Assembly: GCA_943788505.1 (NCBI GenBank)
Contig: CALSQR010000002.1
Coordinates: 186,001-250,000, forward strand
Direction of reading: 5' to 3'
DNA length: 64,000 nucleotides
DNA from: an uncultured bacterium
GTDB taxonomy: Bacteria; Bacteroidota; Rhodothermia; Rhodothermales; UBA10348
Shown here: one piece after another, positions 36,753-44,684 of the stretch
How the letters are laid out: every line of letters begins with the position of its first letter
How positions within the stretch are numbered: position 1 is the first letter of the stretch
The notes under the pieces: model-generated
Seen by the model: only the letters and a program-made list of their open reading frames with translations
The model's database searches: none
What the model was told of the DNA's origin: nothing
Made by a program: the position numbers and the translations under genes

Positions 36753-36828
36753 AAAGTGTACTTGGAAATCAATTACAGAATGCCACTGAACTCCTTTCAA
36801 TCTGGAATTCAGTGCATAAAGTGTACTT
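36753..36828. repeat. Repeated AAAGTGTACTT box flanking an inverted repeat
   Basis: AAAGTGTACTT occurs at 36753-36763 and 36818-36828. Between them a near-perfect inverted repeat pairs CACTGAA (36784-36790) with TTCAGTG (36808-36814), plus flanking bases. This lies just upstream of the beta-helix gene and could be its control region. The rest of the gap to 37026 shows nothing I can name. Confidence 0.35.
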
Positions 36829-37026
36829 CCTCTAAACCAACTACGAACAAGAATCAGTTTTTTGCGCTGTGAGATGATTTTTTAATCAGGACTCATCGCG
36901 AGGACACACAAATACGCCTTAAAAAAGCAATTTCGCAAGATCCATAACCGCATTACCGGCCGGCAACAGAACTAGCTCAACTACCTCCCTGGCATGCACT
37001 TTCAAAGCGACATTCGAATAAATGAC

Positions 37027-38136
37027 TCAAAGCTCAACAAGTGCCTCTCTAGCGTGATCACGACCTGCCGAGGTAAGAACCAGCAGTTCTCCCTCGCGCC
37101 GAATCCACCCTTGTGATTTGCAGGACCGGACGGCGCGGCTGGCAAAGGCATGCTCCCAGCGTAAATGGTCTTCTAGATGGTCCAAACGGCATTCTTTTTC
37201 GGCTTCAGGCAGGCCTTCGTGATGGTAGAGATGAATGACCAGCATCTTGCTGCCAAATTCGACCCGCTGTCCGCGCTGCCTGCGCGCCATCGAAATAAGA
37301 CCTCGTTCGGGCGCAAGTAATACGGCGGTTAGGAACAATAGACCGCTTACTGTGGCCATGGACCCTGCGATCGAAGCATCAAGCCACCGGGCCATCCAAT
37401 ACCCACCAATGGCAGACTGCCCTCCGATAGCGCACGAGAGCAGAATCATAGGCTTTAGTCGTCGGGTCAGCATGAAAGCTGCCGCAGGTGGCGCCACCAT
37501 GAGGGCCACCACGAGAATCGACCCCACGGCATCGAAGGCCCCAACAGCTGTCACAGAAACGAGGCCCATCAATACATAGTGCATCAAGACGGGGGCAAAC
37601 CCCAGCGTACCGGCGAGCGCCGCATCGAACGTCGTCAGCTTCAGCTCTTTGAAAAAAACCGTGATGAACACCACGTTTACCACCAGAATCGCTGACATCA
37701 CGACCAAAGCACGAGGGCCGATATCTAGCCCCCCGACCGTGAACCGGTCAAACGGCGCAAAGGCAAGTTCTCCCAATAGAACAGCGTCTACATCGAGATG
37801 CACATCGCCAGCGTACTTGGCAATTAATATGACACCAACGCTGAAGAGCGCTGGGAATACGATCCCAATGGCCGCGTCTTCTTTCAAGAGACCCGTTTTA
37901 CGCAGGGCTTCTACGAGCGCGACCGTTAACACACCGGCGGCCGCAGCCCCCACGATCATAAAGGGCGAACTCAGATCCTGGGTAATGAAAAAGGCAATCA
38001 CAATGCCGGGCAGGATAGCATGGCTGATGGCATCGCTCATCATGGCCATTCGCTGCAGGACAAGAAAGACGCCCGGCAAGGCGCAGGTCACCGCAACGAC
38101 GATGGCAATAAGCTGGATTTCAAAAGAAGGACTCAT
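37027..38136 (-). CDS. Metal ABC transporter permease with C-terminal winged-helix-like domain (second permease)
   Basis: Inner-membrane permease of an ABC-3 type Mn/Zn/Fe importer, 369 residues. The N-terminal 285 residues carry eight or nine helices with the family motifs LQRMAMMSDAISHAILPGIV and DAVGSILVVALMVAPPAAA. The ATG at 38136 overlaps the stop of the first permease gene (ATGA). Unusually, about 75 cytoplasmic residues follow the last helix: LDHLEDHLRWEHAFASRAVR, then SQGWIRREGELLVLTSAGRD. This reads like a winged helix of the DtxR/MntR type (…GWI-R-g--l-LT--GR). The first permease has a comparable extension. It could bind DNA, dimerise or gate transport; the function is inference. 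Confidence 0.88.
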   Translation of the reverse strand: MSPSFEIQLIAIVVAVTCALPGVFLVLQRMAMMSDAISHAILPGIVIAFFITQDLSSPFMIVGAAAAGVLTVALVEALRKTGLLKEDAAIGIVFPALFSVGVILIAKYAGDVHLDVDAVLLGELAFAPFDRFTVGGLDIGPRALVVMSAILVVNVVFITVFFKELKLTTFDAALAGTLGFAPVLMHYVLMGLVSVTAVGAFDAVGSILVVALMVAPPAAAFMLTRRLKPMILLSCAIGGQSAIGGYWMARWLDASIAGSMATVSGLLFLTAVLLAPERGLISMARRQRGQRVEFGSKMLVIHLYHHEGLPEAEKECRLDHLEDHLRWEHAFASRAVRSCKSQGWIRREGELLVLTSAGRDHAREALVEL

Positions 38137-39269
38137 AATGTGCCCTCCGTTCCGAATCGTTCTTTGATGACGCGCTCTGCCCGTTCGACACCTGTTGGGG
38201 TTAGGGCCCACTGGTTCTGGTCGATTTGACGAGCTAATTCAAGGGTCGAAAGCAGGTTGAGCGTCCTTCGGGCCGTACCGCTCATGCTTGACATGACGTT
38301 TAGAACACGTTCCGAGTGAGGGTATTCTTGCGATGTGTGCTGAGAGGCTAGGGTGTAGAGGTCAACCAGTACGGCATCAACTCTCAGGTTCTTGCCGGCC
38401 TTCCACTCTCTGATCCGCCGGAATACCAGCCCCCGGTTGGGCGCAAGCATGAGAGAGGCAAATACAATCAAGCTCACGAAGAGCACAATCGTGGGCCCCG
38501 TCGGCAGATTGGCGTTGCGACTACTTATAACAGCTCCTCCCACACCTGACACAGCGCCAAACAAGGCAGCAATTCCGATCATCGACCCTAGTTTGTCCGT
38601 CCATTGACGTGCAGCAGCAGCCGGCGCGATGATCATGGCGCTCATCAGCACTACGCCCACGGTCTGTAGTCCGATTACAATGGCGACGACAAAAAGGCCA
38701 GTCAGTAGGTGGTCAACCCATCGTACGGGCATTCCTATTGTTGCCGCAAAGTCTGGATCAAAGGAAACTAGCTTGAATTCTTTCCAGAACACCAGGGTTA
38801 GGAGCATAACAAGCAGCCCTATCCCCAGAATAACGAATACATCTTGCTGAACGAGGGCGGCCGCTTGACCAAATAGGTAGGATTCCAGGCCCGCTTGATT
38901 GGCATCTGGCCTTTTCTGGATATACGTCAGCAGAACGAGGCCGAATCCGAAAAACACAGATAGCATGATGCCTAGAGCGCTGTCATATTTGATCCGGGTC
39001 ATCCGCGTGAGCGACGAAATAAGCGTCGCGCCAAGCCATCCTGCCAAAGCAGCACCTGTCACTAAAACGAGAGGGGCTTTCGAGCCGGTCAGCAGAAATG
39101 CGAGCGCGATGCCCGGCAGTGCAGCGTGCGAAATAGCATCGCCCAGGAGGCTTTGACGCCGTAACAGTGCAAATCCACCAAGGGAGCCTGCTGTGATACC
39201 CAGCAGAGCCGCCCCCATCGCAACTGTGCGCAGGGTGTAGTCGGTGAACATGTCCTGAAGTAGCTCCAT
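38133..39269 (-). CDS. Metal ABC transporter permease with C-terminal winged-helix-like domain (first permease)
   Basis: A 378-residue ABC-3 family permease. Typical segments are LLRRQSLLGDAISHAALPGI near residue 36, LQTVGVVLMSAMIIAPAAAA near residue 205 and the ANLPTGPTIVLFVSLIVF helix. After the last helix about 90 residues follow, containing VLNVMSSMSGTARRTLNLLS, LELARQIDQNQWALTPTGVE and a basic end. Helix-helix-wing spacing with W-A-LT-TG-E is again reminiscent of a winged helix. Its ATG overlaps the ATPase stop (TGATG) and its own stop overlaps the next permease start, so the genes are translationally coupled. The two permeases probably form a heterodimer. Confidence 0.88.
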   Translation of the reverse strand: MELLQDMFTDYTLRTVAMGAALLGITAGSLGGFALLRRQSLLGDAISHAALPGIALAFLLTGSKAPLVLVTGAALAGWLGATLISSLTRMTRIKYDSALGIMLSVFFGFGLVLLTYIQKRPDANQAGLESYLFGQAAALVQQDVFVILGIGLLVMLLTLVFWKEFKLVSFDPDFAATIGMPVRWVDHLLTGLFVVAIVIGLQTVGVVLMSAMIIAPAAAARQWTDKLGSMIGIAALFGAVSGVGGAVISSRNANLPTGPTIVLFVSLIVFASLMLAPNRGLVFRRIREWKAGKNLRVDAVLVDLYTLASQHTSQEYPHSERVLNVMSSMSGTARRTLNLLSTLELARQIDQNQWALTPTGVERAERVIKERFGTEGTL

Positions 39270-40027
39270 CAGGATTCTTTTCTCGCGGCCACAGCTGATA
39301 CAAACGCTACGCGGCCACCATACGTGGTACGGAGGTTTTCTTCGGTGAACACCTCTTCGACCAGACCGGATGCGATGCGCCGAACATTGAGCAACATCAC
39401 CTGATCGAAGTACTCAGGCACCGTTTGAAGGTCGTGATGGACAACGACCACGGTCTTGCCATCCTCTCTGAGATTGCGCAGCAAATCCACGATGGCTTTC
39501 TCCGTCGTGGCGTCTACCCCTTGAAAGGGCTCGTCCATGAAATAGACCTCTGCTTGCTGAACGAGGGCTCTAGCGAGAAATACCCGCTGTTGCTGACCAC
39601 CTGAAAGCTGCGAAATCTGGCGATCGGCTAGCTCTTCCATTCCAACTTCGGCCAATGCACGAAGGGCCTTTTCCTTTTCTGTCTTACCTGGGCGACGTAA
39701 CCACCCTAATTGACCATAGAGGCCCATCATCACCACATCAAGGACACTGGTTGGGAAATCCCAATCAACGCTACCTCGTTGTGGCACATAGGCTACTCGC
39801 TTTCTTTTGGCCGAATAAGCCTCGCCATGAATTAAGACGGAGCCTGCTGCTGCATGGACTAGGCCCAGCACGGCTTTGATAAACGTTGTCTTACCGGCGC
39901 CGTTTGGACCGACAATGGCTAGAAGGACACCAGAGGGCACTTGCAAGTCTACGTCCCAGAGGACGGGCTTTTCTCGATACGCGACCGTGAGGTCACGCAC
40001 ATCAATGGCAGGATGCTCCTGTTTCAT
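39269..40027 (-). CDS. Metal ABC transporter ATP-binding protein
   Basis: A 252-residue nucleotide-binding subunit that powers the importer. All motifs are intact: Walker [11 protein letters not shown] near residue 38, Q-loop VPQRG, signature [15 protein letters not shown], Walker [13 protein letters not shown] with the catalytic Glu, and the H-loop His in [26 protein letters not shown] is characteristic of the Mn/Zn importer ATPases. The start overlaps the binding-protein stop (ATGA) and the stop overlaps the first permease start. Confidence 0.95.
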   Translation of the reverse strand: MKQEHPAIDVRDLTVAYREKPVLWDVDLQVPSGVLLAIVGPNGAGKTTFIKAVLGLVHAAAGSVLIHGEAYSAKRKRVAYVPQRGSVDWDFPTSVLDVVMMGLYGQLGWLRRPGKTEKEKALRALAEVGMEELADRQISQLSGGQQQRVFLARALVQQAEVYFMDEPFQGVDATTEKAIVDLLRNLREDGKTVVVVHHDLQTVPEYFDQVMLLNVRRIASGLVEEVFTEENLRTTYGGRVAFVSAVAARKES

Positions 40028-41013
40028 TGCCCACCTCCCAAACCAGCGACAATCATCGTCACATTCTCCCTAAACATACCGAGGTAGGTCCCTGCCTCCG
40101 TTCCTGGCGAGCCAAGAGCATCTCCGAAGAGTGTCCCTCCGATCGCAACTTCGAATCCGCGAGCACGCACCGCTTCGCGGACAGCCTCGATGCCTCGTGG
40201 AGATATAGATGATTCAACAAACATAGATGGAATTTCGTTTTCCGCGACAAACGATGCTAGATCTCGAACATCGCCCGTTCCAGCTTCTGAGGCTGTGCTG
40301 ATCCCTTGCAAACCTTTCACATCGATGCCGTACGCACGACCGAAATACCCGAAGGCGTCATGCGATGTAATAAGCACGCGTGTCTCGACAGGGATCGAAG
40401 CAATTTGAAGGCGGGTCCATGTATCTAGGCTATCGAGCTCAGAAATATAGGATTCAGTCCGTTCATTGAAGAGGGAGGCACTGTTGGGCACCGCCTGACT
40501 GAGTACATCACGAATTCGCTGAGCAGCCTTCTTCCAAAGAGAGATATCGAACCAGATGTGTGGGTCCTGACTACCTACAAAGTACTCGGAAGTCAGCAGG
40601 TCAGAGTCATCTAACCCGTCAGTTATGGCATATACTGGTAAGCCTCGCTGCTGCATCTGAGAAAAAATGTCGACCATCTTGCCTTCGAGATGGAGACCGT
40701 TGTAGAGGATCATTTCGGCATTTGTCATAGCCGCCACATCTCCCTCACTCGCTTTATAGAGGTGGGGGTCGATGCCGGGCCCCATTAACCCTTGCACACT
40801 GACGAGGTCGCCACCAATTTGAGTCGACAGATCAGCGATCATACTGGTGGTTGCAACTACATTCAGCGGCTCTTCGACCGATATGTCCCGCACTTCTGCA
40901 GGGCCCCTGTCCTGTGCGCAGCCGATGGGCAGCAACAGGGCAATGAGTGCCAGGAAGGTGACATTGCGGGCTTTCGAAGTTGGCTTGATTGGGAGGACGT
41001 TGGCTGAGAACAT
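40024..41013 (-). CDS. Metal ABC transporter substrate-binding lipoprotein (ZnuA/MntA family)
   Basis: A 329-residue periplasmic lipoprotein (lipobox LLPIGC at about residue 32) that captures a divalent metal and delivers it to the permeases. Likely ligands are His in IDPHLYK, His in SQDPHIWFD, Glu in MFVESSIS and Asp in LFGDALG. A His-His-Glu-Asp set is found in Mn- and Fe-type members, whereas zinc-type members use His at the third site and usually have a His-rich loop, which is absent here. Manganese is therefore favoured, in keeping with the Mn-type superoxide dismutase, but this is an inference. First gene of a four-gene operon. Confidence 0.92.
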   Translation of the reverse strand: MFSANVLPIKPTSKARNVTFLALIALLLPIGCAQDRGPAEVRDISVEEPLNVVATTSMIADLSTQIGGDLVSVQGLMGPGIDPHLYKASEGDVAAMTNAEMILYNGLHLEGKMVDIFSQMQQRGLPVYAITDGLDDSDLLTSEYFVGSQDPHIWFDISLWKKAAQRIRDVLSQAVPNSASLFNERTESYISELDSLDTWTRLQIASIPVETRVLITSHDAFGYFGRAYGIDVKGLQGISTASEAGTGDVRDLASFVAENEIPSMFVESSISPRGIEAVREAVRARGFEVAIGGTLFGDALGSPGTEAGTYLGMFRENVTMIVAGLGGGQ

Positions 41014-41064
41014 TCTTTTACTCGCGCGGATTTGTGTGACGACCTGAACGAAACCGTCTTCACG

Positions 41065-41082
41065 TTTTAGCCTTGGCTAAAA
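41065..41082. promoter_or_regulatory. 18-bp perfect palindrome, candidate metalloregulator operator
   Basis: TTTTAGCC-TT-GGCTAAAA is perfectly symmetric and lies 52 bp upstream of the binding-protein start (minus strand). Length, symmetry and composition suit a DtxR/MntR-family operator. No separate regulator gene is in the window. Confidence 0.6.
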
Positions 41083-41225
41083 ATAAGTTCCAATCTGTAT
41101 CATTTTCATGCCTGAGATGGCGTATTCATCGATAGTGCTTACTAACGATCCAGCTGCATGACAGCAATCCTGCGGAATGATTAGAGCTTATCGTAATAGC
41201 CACCCATATTTTTGCGCGAAAACAG

Positions 41226-41259
41226 AAAGGGCGGCCGGGATTTATCCCGGCCGCCCTTT
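41226..41259. terminator. Intrinsic terminator after the beta-propeller lipoprotein gene
   Basis: A perfect 15-bp stem (41226-41240 with 41245-41259) has a four-base loop. Read on the minus strand it follows the gene ending at 41301 and leads into CTGTTTT. Confidence 0.8.
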
Positions 41260-41300
41260 AAAGCGGAATTTTTTTAACCATTCAAGCAAATCTATTTGAT

Positions 41301-42446
41301 CTAATCGACCCAGTCGGCAACAAAGACGTTGGTATCTCTTGATTCCACACGCTCCATATTCCGGTTGCTGGCAAAGACCAACTTGCTACCATCAAACGAG
41401 AACATCGGGAAGGCATCAAAGGTGCCCGAAAAGGTTACCTGCTCGAGGCCTGATCCATCCAGATTAACGAGGAAGATGTCGAAAAGACGTCCGCCTTCTT
41501 CCATGGAGTGATTATTGGACGTGAAGAGGAGCTTGTCGCCGGAAGGATGGAAAAATGGTGCCCAGTTGGCTCCTGGCAGGTCCGTAACCTGCTGAACATT
41601 GCTGCCATCGATGTCGGCGATAAACAGATTGAGCGCTGCCGGCTCAACAAATCCTTCGACCAAGAGGCTTTTGTAGACTTCCGCATCTTCTCCAGTCGGT
41701 CGAGAAGCGCGCCAGATGATCTTGCTGGAGTCTCTGGAGAAGAACGCTCCCCCATCGTAGCCGAGTTCATCAGTCAATTGCAAAGTCTCTCCCGTCTCGA
41801 TTTCGTAGCGGTAAAGCTCCAAATCGCCCGAACGAGTGGACGTAAAAATGATGTATCGACCATCAGGCGAAACAGTAGCCTCAGCATCATAGCCCTCGCC
41901 ACCAATCATTAATTCGATGTTTGATCCGTCTCTGTCGGCTACATATATATCGTACGAATCGTAGATAGGCCAGACATACCGTCCCTGCTCAAACATGGCT
42001 GTAGGCGGGCATTCTTTTGACGCGGAATGTGTGGAGCCAAACACGATGCGCCCGTCTGGCAGAAAGTAGCTACACGTGGTGCGGCCCATGCCCGTAGAGA
42101 CCAGTTTGTACGGGTCTGCCTCTCCTGCCGCAGCGGCTTTGGGATCCATTACGTAAATCTGATCACATCCTTGGTCGTTGATTTTACTCCAGTCACTTTG
42201 AAACACAAGATGGGTATCATCAAAACTCCAGTACGCTTCGGCGTTGTTACCACCGAAGGTGAGCTGGCGAATGTTGCGAAGATGTGATTCTCCCTCGAAT
42301 CGTAGGGAATCTGTTGATGCGTCATAAGAGGCATCAGCCATGTTGGTCATAGACCCATTAGAACTGTCTGATGAACCGCATGCGGCAAGCAGTCCTGAAG
42401 AAATCAGAATGAAGGCGAATCCAGCTATTCCGGAAAGTGTTCTCAT
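41301..42446 (-). CDS. TolB-like beta-propeller lipoprotein (PD40 repeats)
   Basis: A 381-residue lipoprotein; the signal ends in the lipobox LLAAC (residue 22). The body has repeated PD40/WD40-like blades: AYWSFDDTHLVFQSD, ATVSPDGRYIIFTSTRSGD, FFSRDSSKIIWRASR, FFHPSGDKLLFTSNNH and MFSFDGSKLVFASNR. Five or six blades can be counted. These resemble the TolB C-terminal propeller but the TolB N-terminal domain is missing, so it is not TolB itself. It is probably a periplasmic or surface scaffold; function unknown. Monocistronic with its own terminator; divergent from the thioredoxin gene. Confidence 0.85.
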   Translation of the reverse strand: MRTLSGIAGFAFILISSGLLAACGSSDSSNGSMTNMADASYDASTDSLRFEGESHLRNIRQLTFGGNNAEAYWSFDDTHLVFQSDWSKINDQGCDQIYVMDPKAAAAGEADPYKLVSTGMGRTTCSYFLPDGRIVFGSTHSASKECPPTAMFEQGRYVWPIYDSYDIYVADRDGSNIELMIGGEGYDAEATVSPDGRYIIFTSTRSGDLELYRYEIETGETLQLTDELGYDGGAFFSRDSSKIIWRASRPTGEDAEVYKSLLVEGFVEPAALNLFIADIDGSNVQQVTDLPGANWAPFFHPSGDKLLFTSNNHSMEEGGRLFDIFLVNLDGSGLEQVTFSGTFDAFPMFSFDGSKLVFASNRNMERVESRDTNVFVADWVD

Positions 42447-42523
42447 ATGCGTATCGATATCGTTTATGAGTGAGCCGCTAGCGTTTGCAACGCGATTGAC
42501 TCCTAAAAACGATCAGGTATGTA

Positions 42524-42531
42524 TAGTTTTG
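42524..42531 (+). promoter_or_regulatory. TAnnTTTG promoter element for the thioredoxin-TPR gene
   Basis: TAGTTTTG matches the Bacteroidota -7 consensus and lies 31 bp before the ATG at 42563. A TTG at 42496-42498 is 25 bases upstream, slightly further than usual. Confidence 0.4.
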
Positions 42532-42562
42532 CTGAGGTTTGAGAACAAAAAGTACGCACGAT

Positions 42563-43369
42563 ATGGCTTTCGACGTTCAAAACTTTGAAGAAGATATTCT
42601 AACGGCTAGCCACACGAAGCCCGTCGTGGTGGATTTCTGGGCTCCCTGGTGCGGGCCTTGCCGAGTGTTGGGACCGATCATTGAGAAAATCGCTTCAGAA
42701 GAGTCTGAAAAGTGGACTCTAGTGAAGGTCAACTCGGACGAATATCAAGCTGAAGCTGCCCAATTCGGTGTCCGTGGTATTCCGTCGGTCAAGATGTTTT
42801 ACAAAGGAGCAGTAATTGACGAGTTCACAGGTGCTCTTCCCGAGAATGCAGTAAGACAGTGGCTAGAAAAGGCGCTGCCAGGTGAAAGCAAAGACCTGCT
42901 GCGTGAAGCGCAGAACCTGCTTGATGAGGGAGATTCTGCTTCGGCGCGCCCGCTTTTAGAGTCTGTGCTTGCTTTGGAACCGACCAACCCCTCAGCAGCT
43001 GGCCATTTAGCGTCATTAGTCGTCCTTGAAGACCCTGACAAAGCTCTCGCATTGGCTGATATGGCTATGACAGGCGAACCAAGGTTCGTACATGTCGCGG
43101 AATCGGTTCGACAAATCGCCGGGGCACTTGGACAGTCTTGGAGCGCTACCGATGAGGGCGGCTCGTCTAATTTTGCCGAAGCAGTCAATGCTCTTAGAGC
43201 CGGAAACCCTGAGGAGTGCATTCAGCAACTGATAGAGGTGCTGAAAGTGAATCGGTATTATGCCGATGATGCCGCCAGAAAGTTGGGCGTAGCTTTGTTT
43301 ACACTACTGGGCCCGGCCCACGAAGTGAGCCGGGCCCATAGGCGCACGTTTGATATGTGGCTCTATTGA
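42563..43369 (+). CDS. Thioredoxin domain with TPR-like C-terminus (CnoX/YbbN-like)
   Basis: A 268-residue cytosolic protein. Residues 1-105 are a thioredoxin fold with active site WAPWCGPCRVLGP and the cis-Pro loop GVRGIPSVKMF. The rest is helical TPR-like sequence (LLREAQNLLDEGDSASARPL, NPSAAGHLASLVVLEDPDKA and a final segment IQQLIEVLKVNRYYADDAAR). The layout matches CnoX, a holdase that protects proteins from oxidation and hands them to GroEL/DnaK. The WCGPC motif is that of an active thioredoxin, unlike E. coli CnoX. I start at the ATG at 42563, giving MAFDVQNFEEDIL. Convergent with arsM, 16 bp away. Confidence 0.92.
   Translation: MAFDVQNFEEDILTASHTKPVVVDFWAPWCGPCRVLGPIIEKIASEESEKWTLVKVNSDEYQAEAAQFGVRGIPSVKMFYKGAVIDEFTGALPENAVRQWLEKALPGESKDLLREAQNLLDEGDSASARPLLESVLALEPTNPSAAGHLASLVVLEDPDKALALADMAMTGEPRFVHVAESVRQIAGALGQSWSATDEGGSSNFAEAVNALRAGNPEECIQQLIEVLKVNRYYADDAARKLGVALFTLLGPAHEVSRAHRRTFDMWLY
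43309..43337 (+). terminator. Hairpin inside the 3' end of the thioredoxin gene
   Basis: GGGCCCGGC (43309-43317) pairs perfectly with GCCGGGCCC (43329-43337); CAC and GTG can extend the stem inside the loop. It overlaps the codons for the last 20 or so residues. No T run follows, so it may slow RNA polymerase or protect the 3' end where convergent arsM transcription arrives. Confidence 0.4.
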
Positions 43370-43385
43370 GTAGTCAGAATTGAAC

Positions 43386-44243
43386 TCACGCCTTGTGACC
43401 GGTCACTGTCAGGCTAATAATGGCTGCTCCGGAGTCGCGGAACTGTTTGATCTCCTCTTTCGAGGCAAATTCTCCTAGCAATTCATTGCTTAGGTTTATC
43501 TGACGCTCGCGCTGAACCGTGACATTGGTAAACCCGACTTCTCGGACTACATCGAGATAGTTTTCACGGGTAACTGCTCCTGCAACACAGCCTGCTATCA
43601 TCTCTGCCGACGCTTTTACCGTAGGAGGCAAAACGCCCTCGAGAACAACGTCCGACACGGTGAATGACCCCTCGTGCCGTAGAACTCTGAACATGCCCTC
43701 GAATGCCTTTTTCTTGTCCGGCACAAGATTGATCACGCAATTGGACACGATCCGGTCAAACGAGCCATTGGGAAGCGGCATTTCTTCAATGTCCCCCTCA
43801 ACGAATTGCACATTCTGATAGCCTCCGTTCGCTGCATTTTTCCTTGCCAGTTCGATCATCTGCGGTGTGAAATCGAGCCCTGTCACGCTTCCTTCTGAAC
43901 CGACGATTTTCGATACGATGAAGGCGTCAATTCCGGCTCCTGAACCGAGATCTAGGACATCCTGCCCTTCTCTCAGATCAGCTAGGTCTGTGGGAATACC
44001 GCAGCCTAATGCGAGGTCAGCATCGGACTCATATCCTTCCCTTCCTTCGTACGACTCGGCCATGAACGTGCCATCCGTTTCGCTCGAGCACCCGCACCCT
44101 GATTTGCGTTCCGCATTTTTCCCGTAGGCCTGCCGGATCTGCTCCTTGACTTCGCTGCCTTTAGTAGCAGCCGTTGCTGAGCCCAACGGCCCTTCAACTT
44201 TGATTTCGGTGCAGCAACCTGACTCTGATATAGTAATTTCCAT
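43386..44243 (-). CDS. arsM: Arsenite S-adenosylmethionine methyltransferase
   Basis: A 285-residue enzyme that methylates arsenite with SAM to give mono-, di- and trimethyl arsenicals. The SAM-binding motif is VLDLGSGAGIDAFIVS. The three cysteines needed for arsenite binding are in DADLALGCGIP, RIVSNCVINLVPDKKK and AGCVAGAVTREN. Extra N-terminal Cys pairs (ESGCCTEI and RKSGCGCSS) may also hold arsenic. I start at the ATG at 44243; the frame is open 18 codons more, overlapping arsR. The arsR gene is 14 bp upstream, so the pair is an arsenic-inducible operon. Confidence 0.94.
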   Translation of the reverse strand: MEITISESGCCTEIKVEGPLGSATAATKGSEVKEQIRQAYGKNAERKSGCGCSSETDGTFMAESYEGREGYESDADLALGCGIPTDLADLREGQDVLDLGSGAGIDAFIVSKIVGSEGSVTGLDFTPQMIELARKNAANGGYQNVQFVEGDIEEMPLPNGSFDRIVSNCVINLVPDKKKAFEGMFRVLRHEGSFTVSDVVLEGVLPPTVKASAEMIAGCVAGAVTRENYLDVVREVGFTNVTVQRERQINLSNELLGEFASKEEIKQFRDSGAAIISLTVTGHKA

Positions 44244-44257
44244 GATCTTCTCTCTGT

Positions 44258-44587
44258 TCAGCAGCACTCTTGGTGCTCGGTTAGTGTTTCGAGCCATGCG
44301 TCAAGATCCTGCCGGATCTGCGTCAGACTCGTCCAGTTGATGCAATAGCACACCCGAGGACCATCCGTTTCTCCGGAAATGATATCCGCTTCTTTAAGCA
44401 CTTTAAGATGCTGAGAAACGGTTGCCTGAGACAATGGCAGTTCGGCAACCAGGTCACCGCACACGCACGCATTTTGGCTCGCTAATTCACTAACGAGCGC
44501 AATACGGGCTGGGTGGGAAAGTGCCTTAGCTATGGCCGCTATCCGTTGCTGATGGGCTGGAAAATGATCTTTCTTAGTTATAGCCAT
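44258..44587 (-). CDS. arsR: ArsR-family arsenic-responsive repressor
   Basis: A 109-residue winged-helix repressor of the ArsR/SmtB family, released from DNA when arsenite binds. The recognition region reads LPLSQATVSQHLKVLKEADI. The metal-site segment is NACVCGDLVAELP, with two Cys like the ELCVCDL motif of ArsR, and further Cys occur in VCYCINW and at the C-terminus HQECC. It heads the arsR-arsM operon. An inverted repeat 37 bp upstream is a likely operator. Confidence 0.92.
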   Translation of the reverse strand: MAITKKDHFPAHQQRIAAIAKALSHPARIALVSELASQNACVCGDLVAELPLSQATVSQHLKVLKEADIISGETDGPRVCYCINWTSLTQIRQDLDAWLETLTEHQECC

Positions 44588-44623
44588 GATCTGTCGATCT
44601 TCCGCTTGGTGTTGTTATCGGTT

Positions 44624-44639
44624 ATCGTAGATATACGAT
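44624..44639. promoter_or_regulatory. Candidate ArsR operator
   Basis: ATCGTA-GATA-TACGAT is a perfect 6-bp inverted repeat with a 4-bp centre, located 37-52 bp before the arsR start on the minus strand. The position suits autorepression. Confidence 0.5.
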
Positions 44640-44684
44640 CAATGCAGAGAAAGTTACACACTGAACCAATATTTTTCGACTGGA

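Noticed and set aside
37649-38167. 172-codon plus-strand frame opposite the permease genes
   Set aside because: It is rich in Thr, Ala and Arg, as expected for the antisense of membrane-protein codons, and overlaps two clear permeases.
41301-42446. Calling the beta-propeller lipoprotein TolB
   Set aside because: The TolB N-terminal domain is missing, the protein is lipid-anchored and no tol-pal genes adjoin it.
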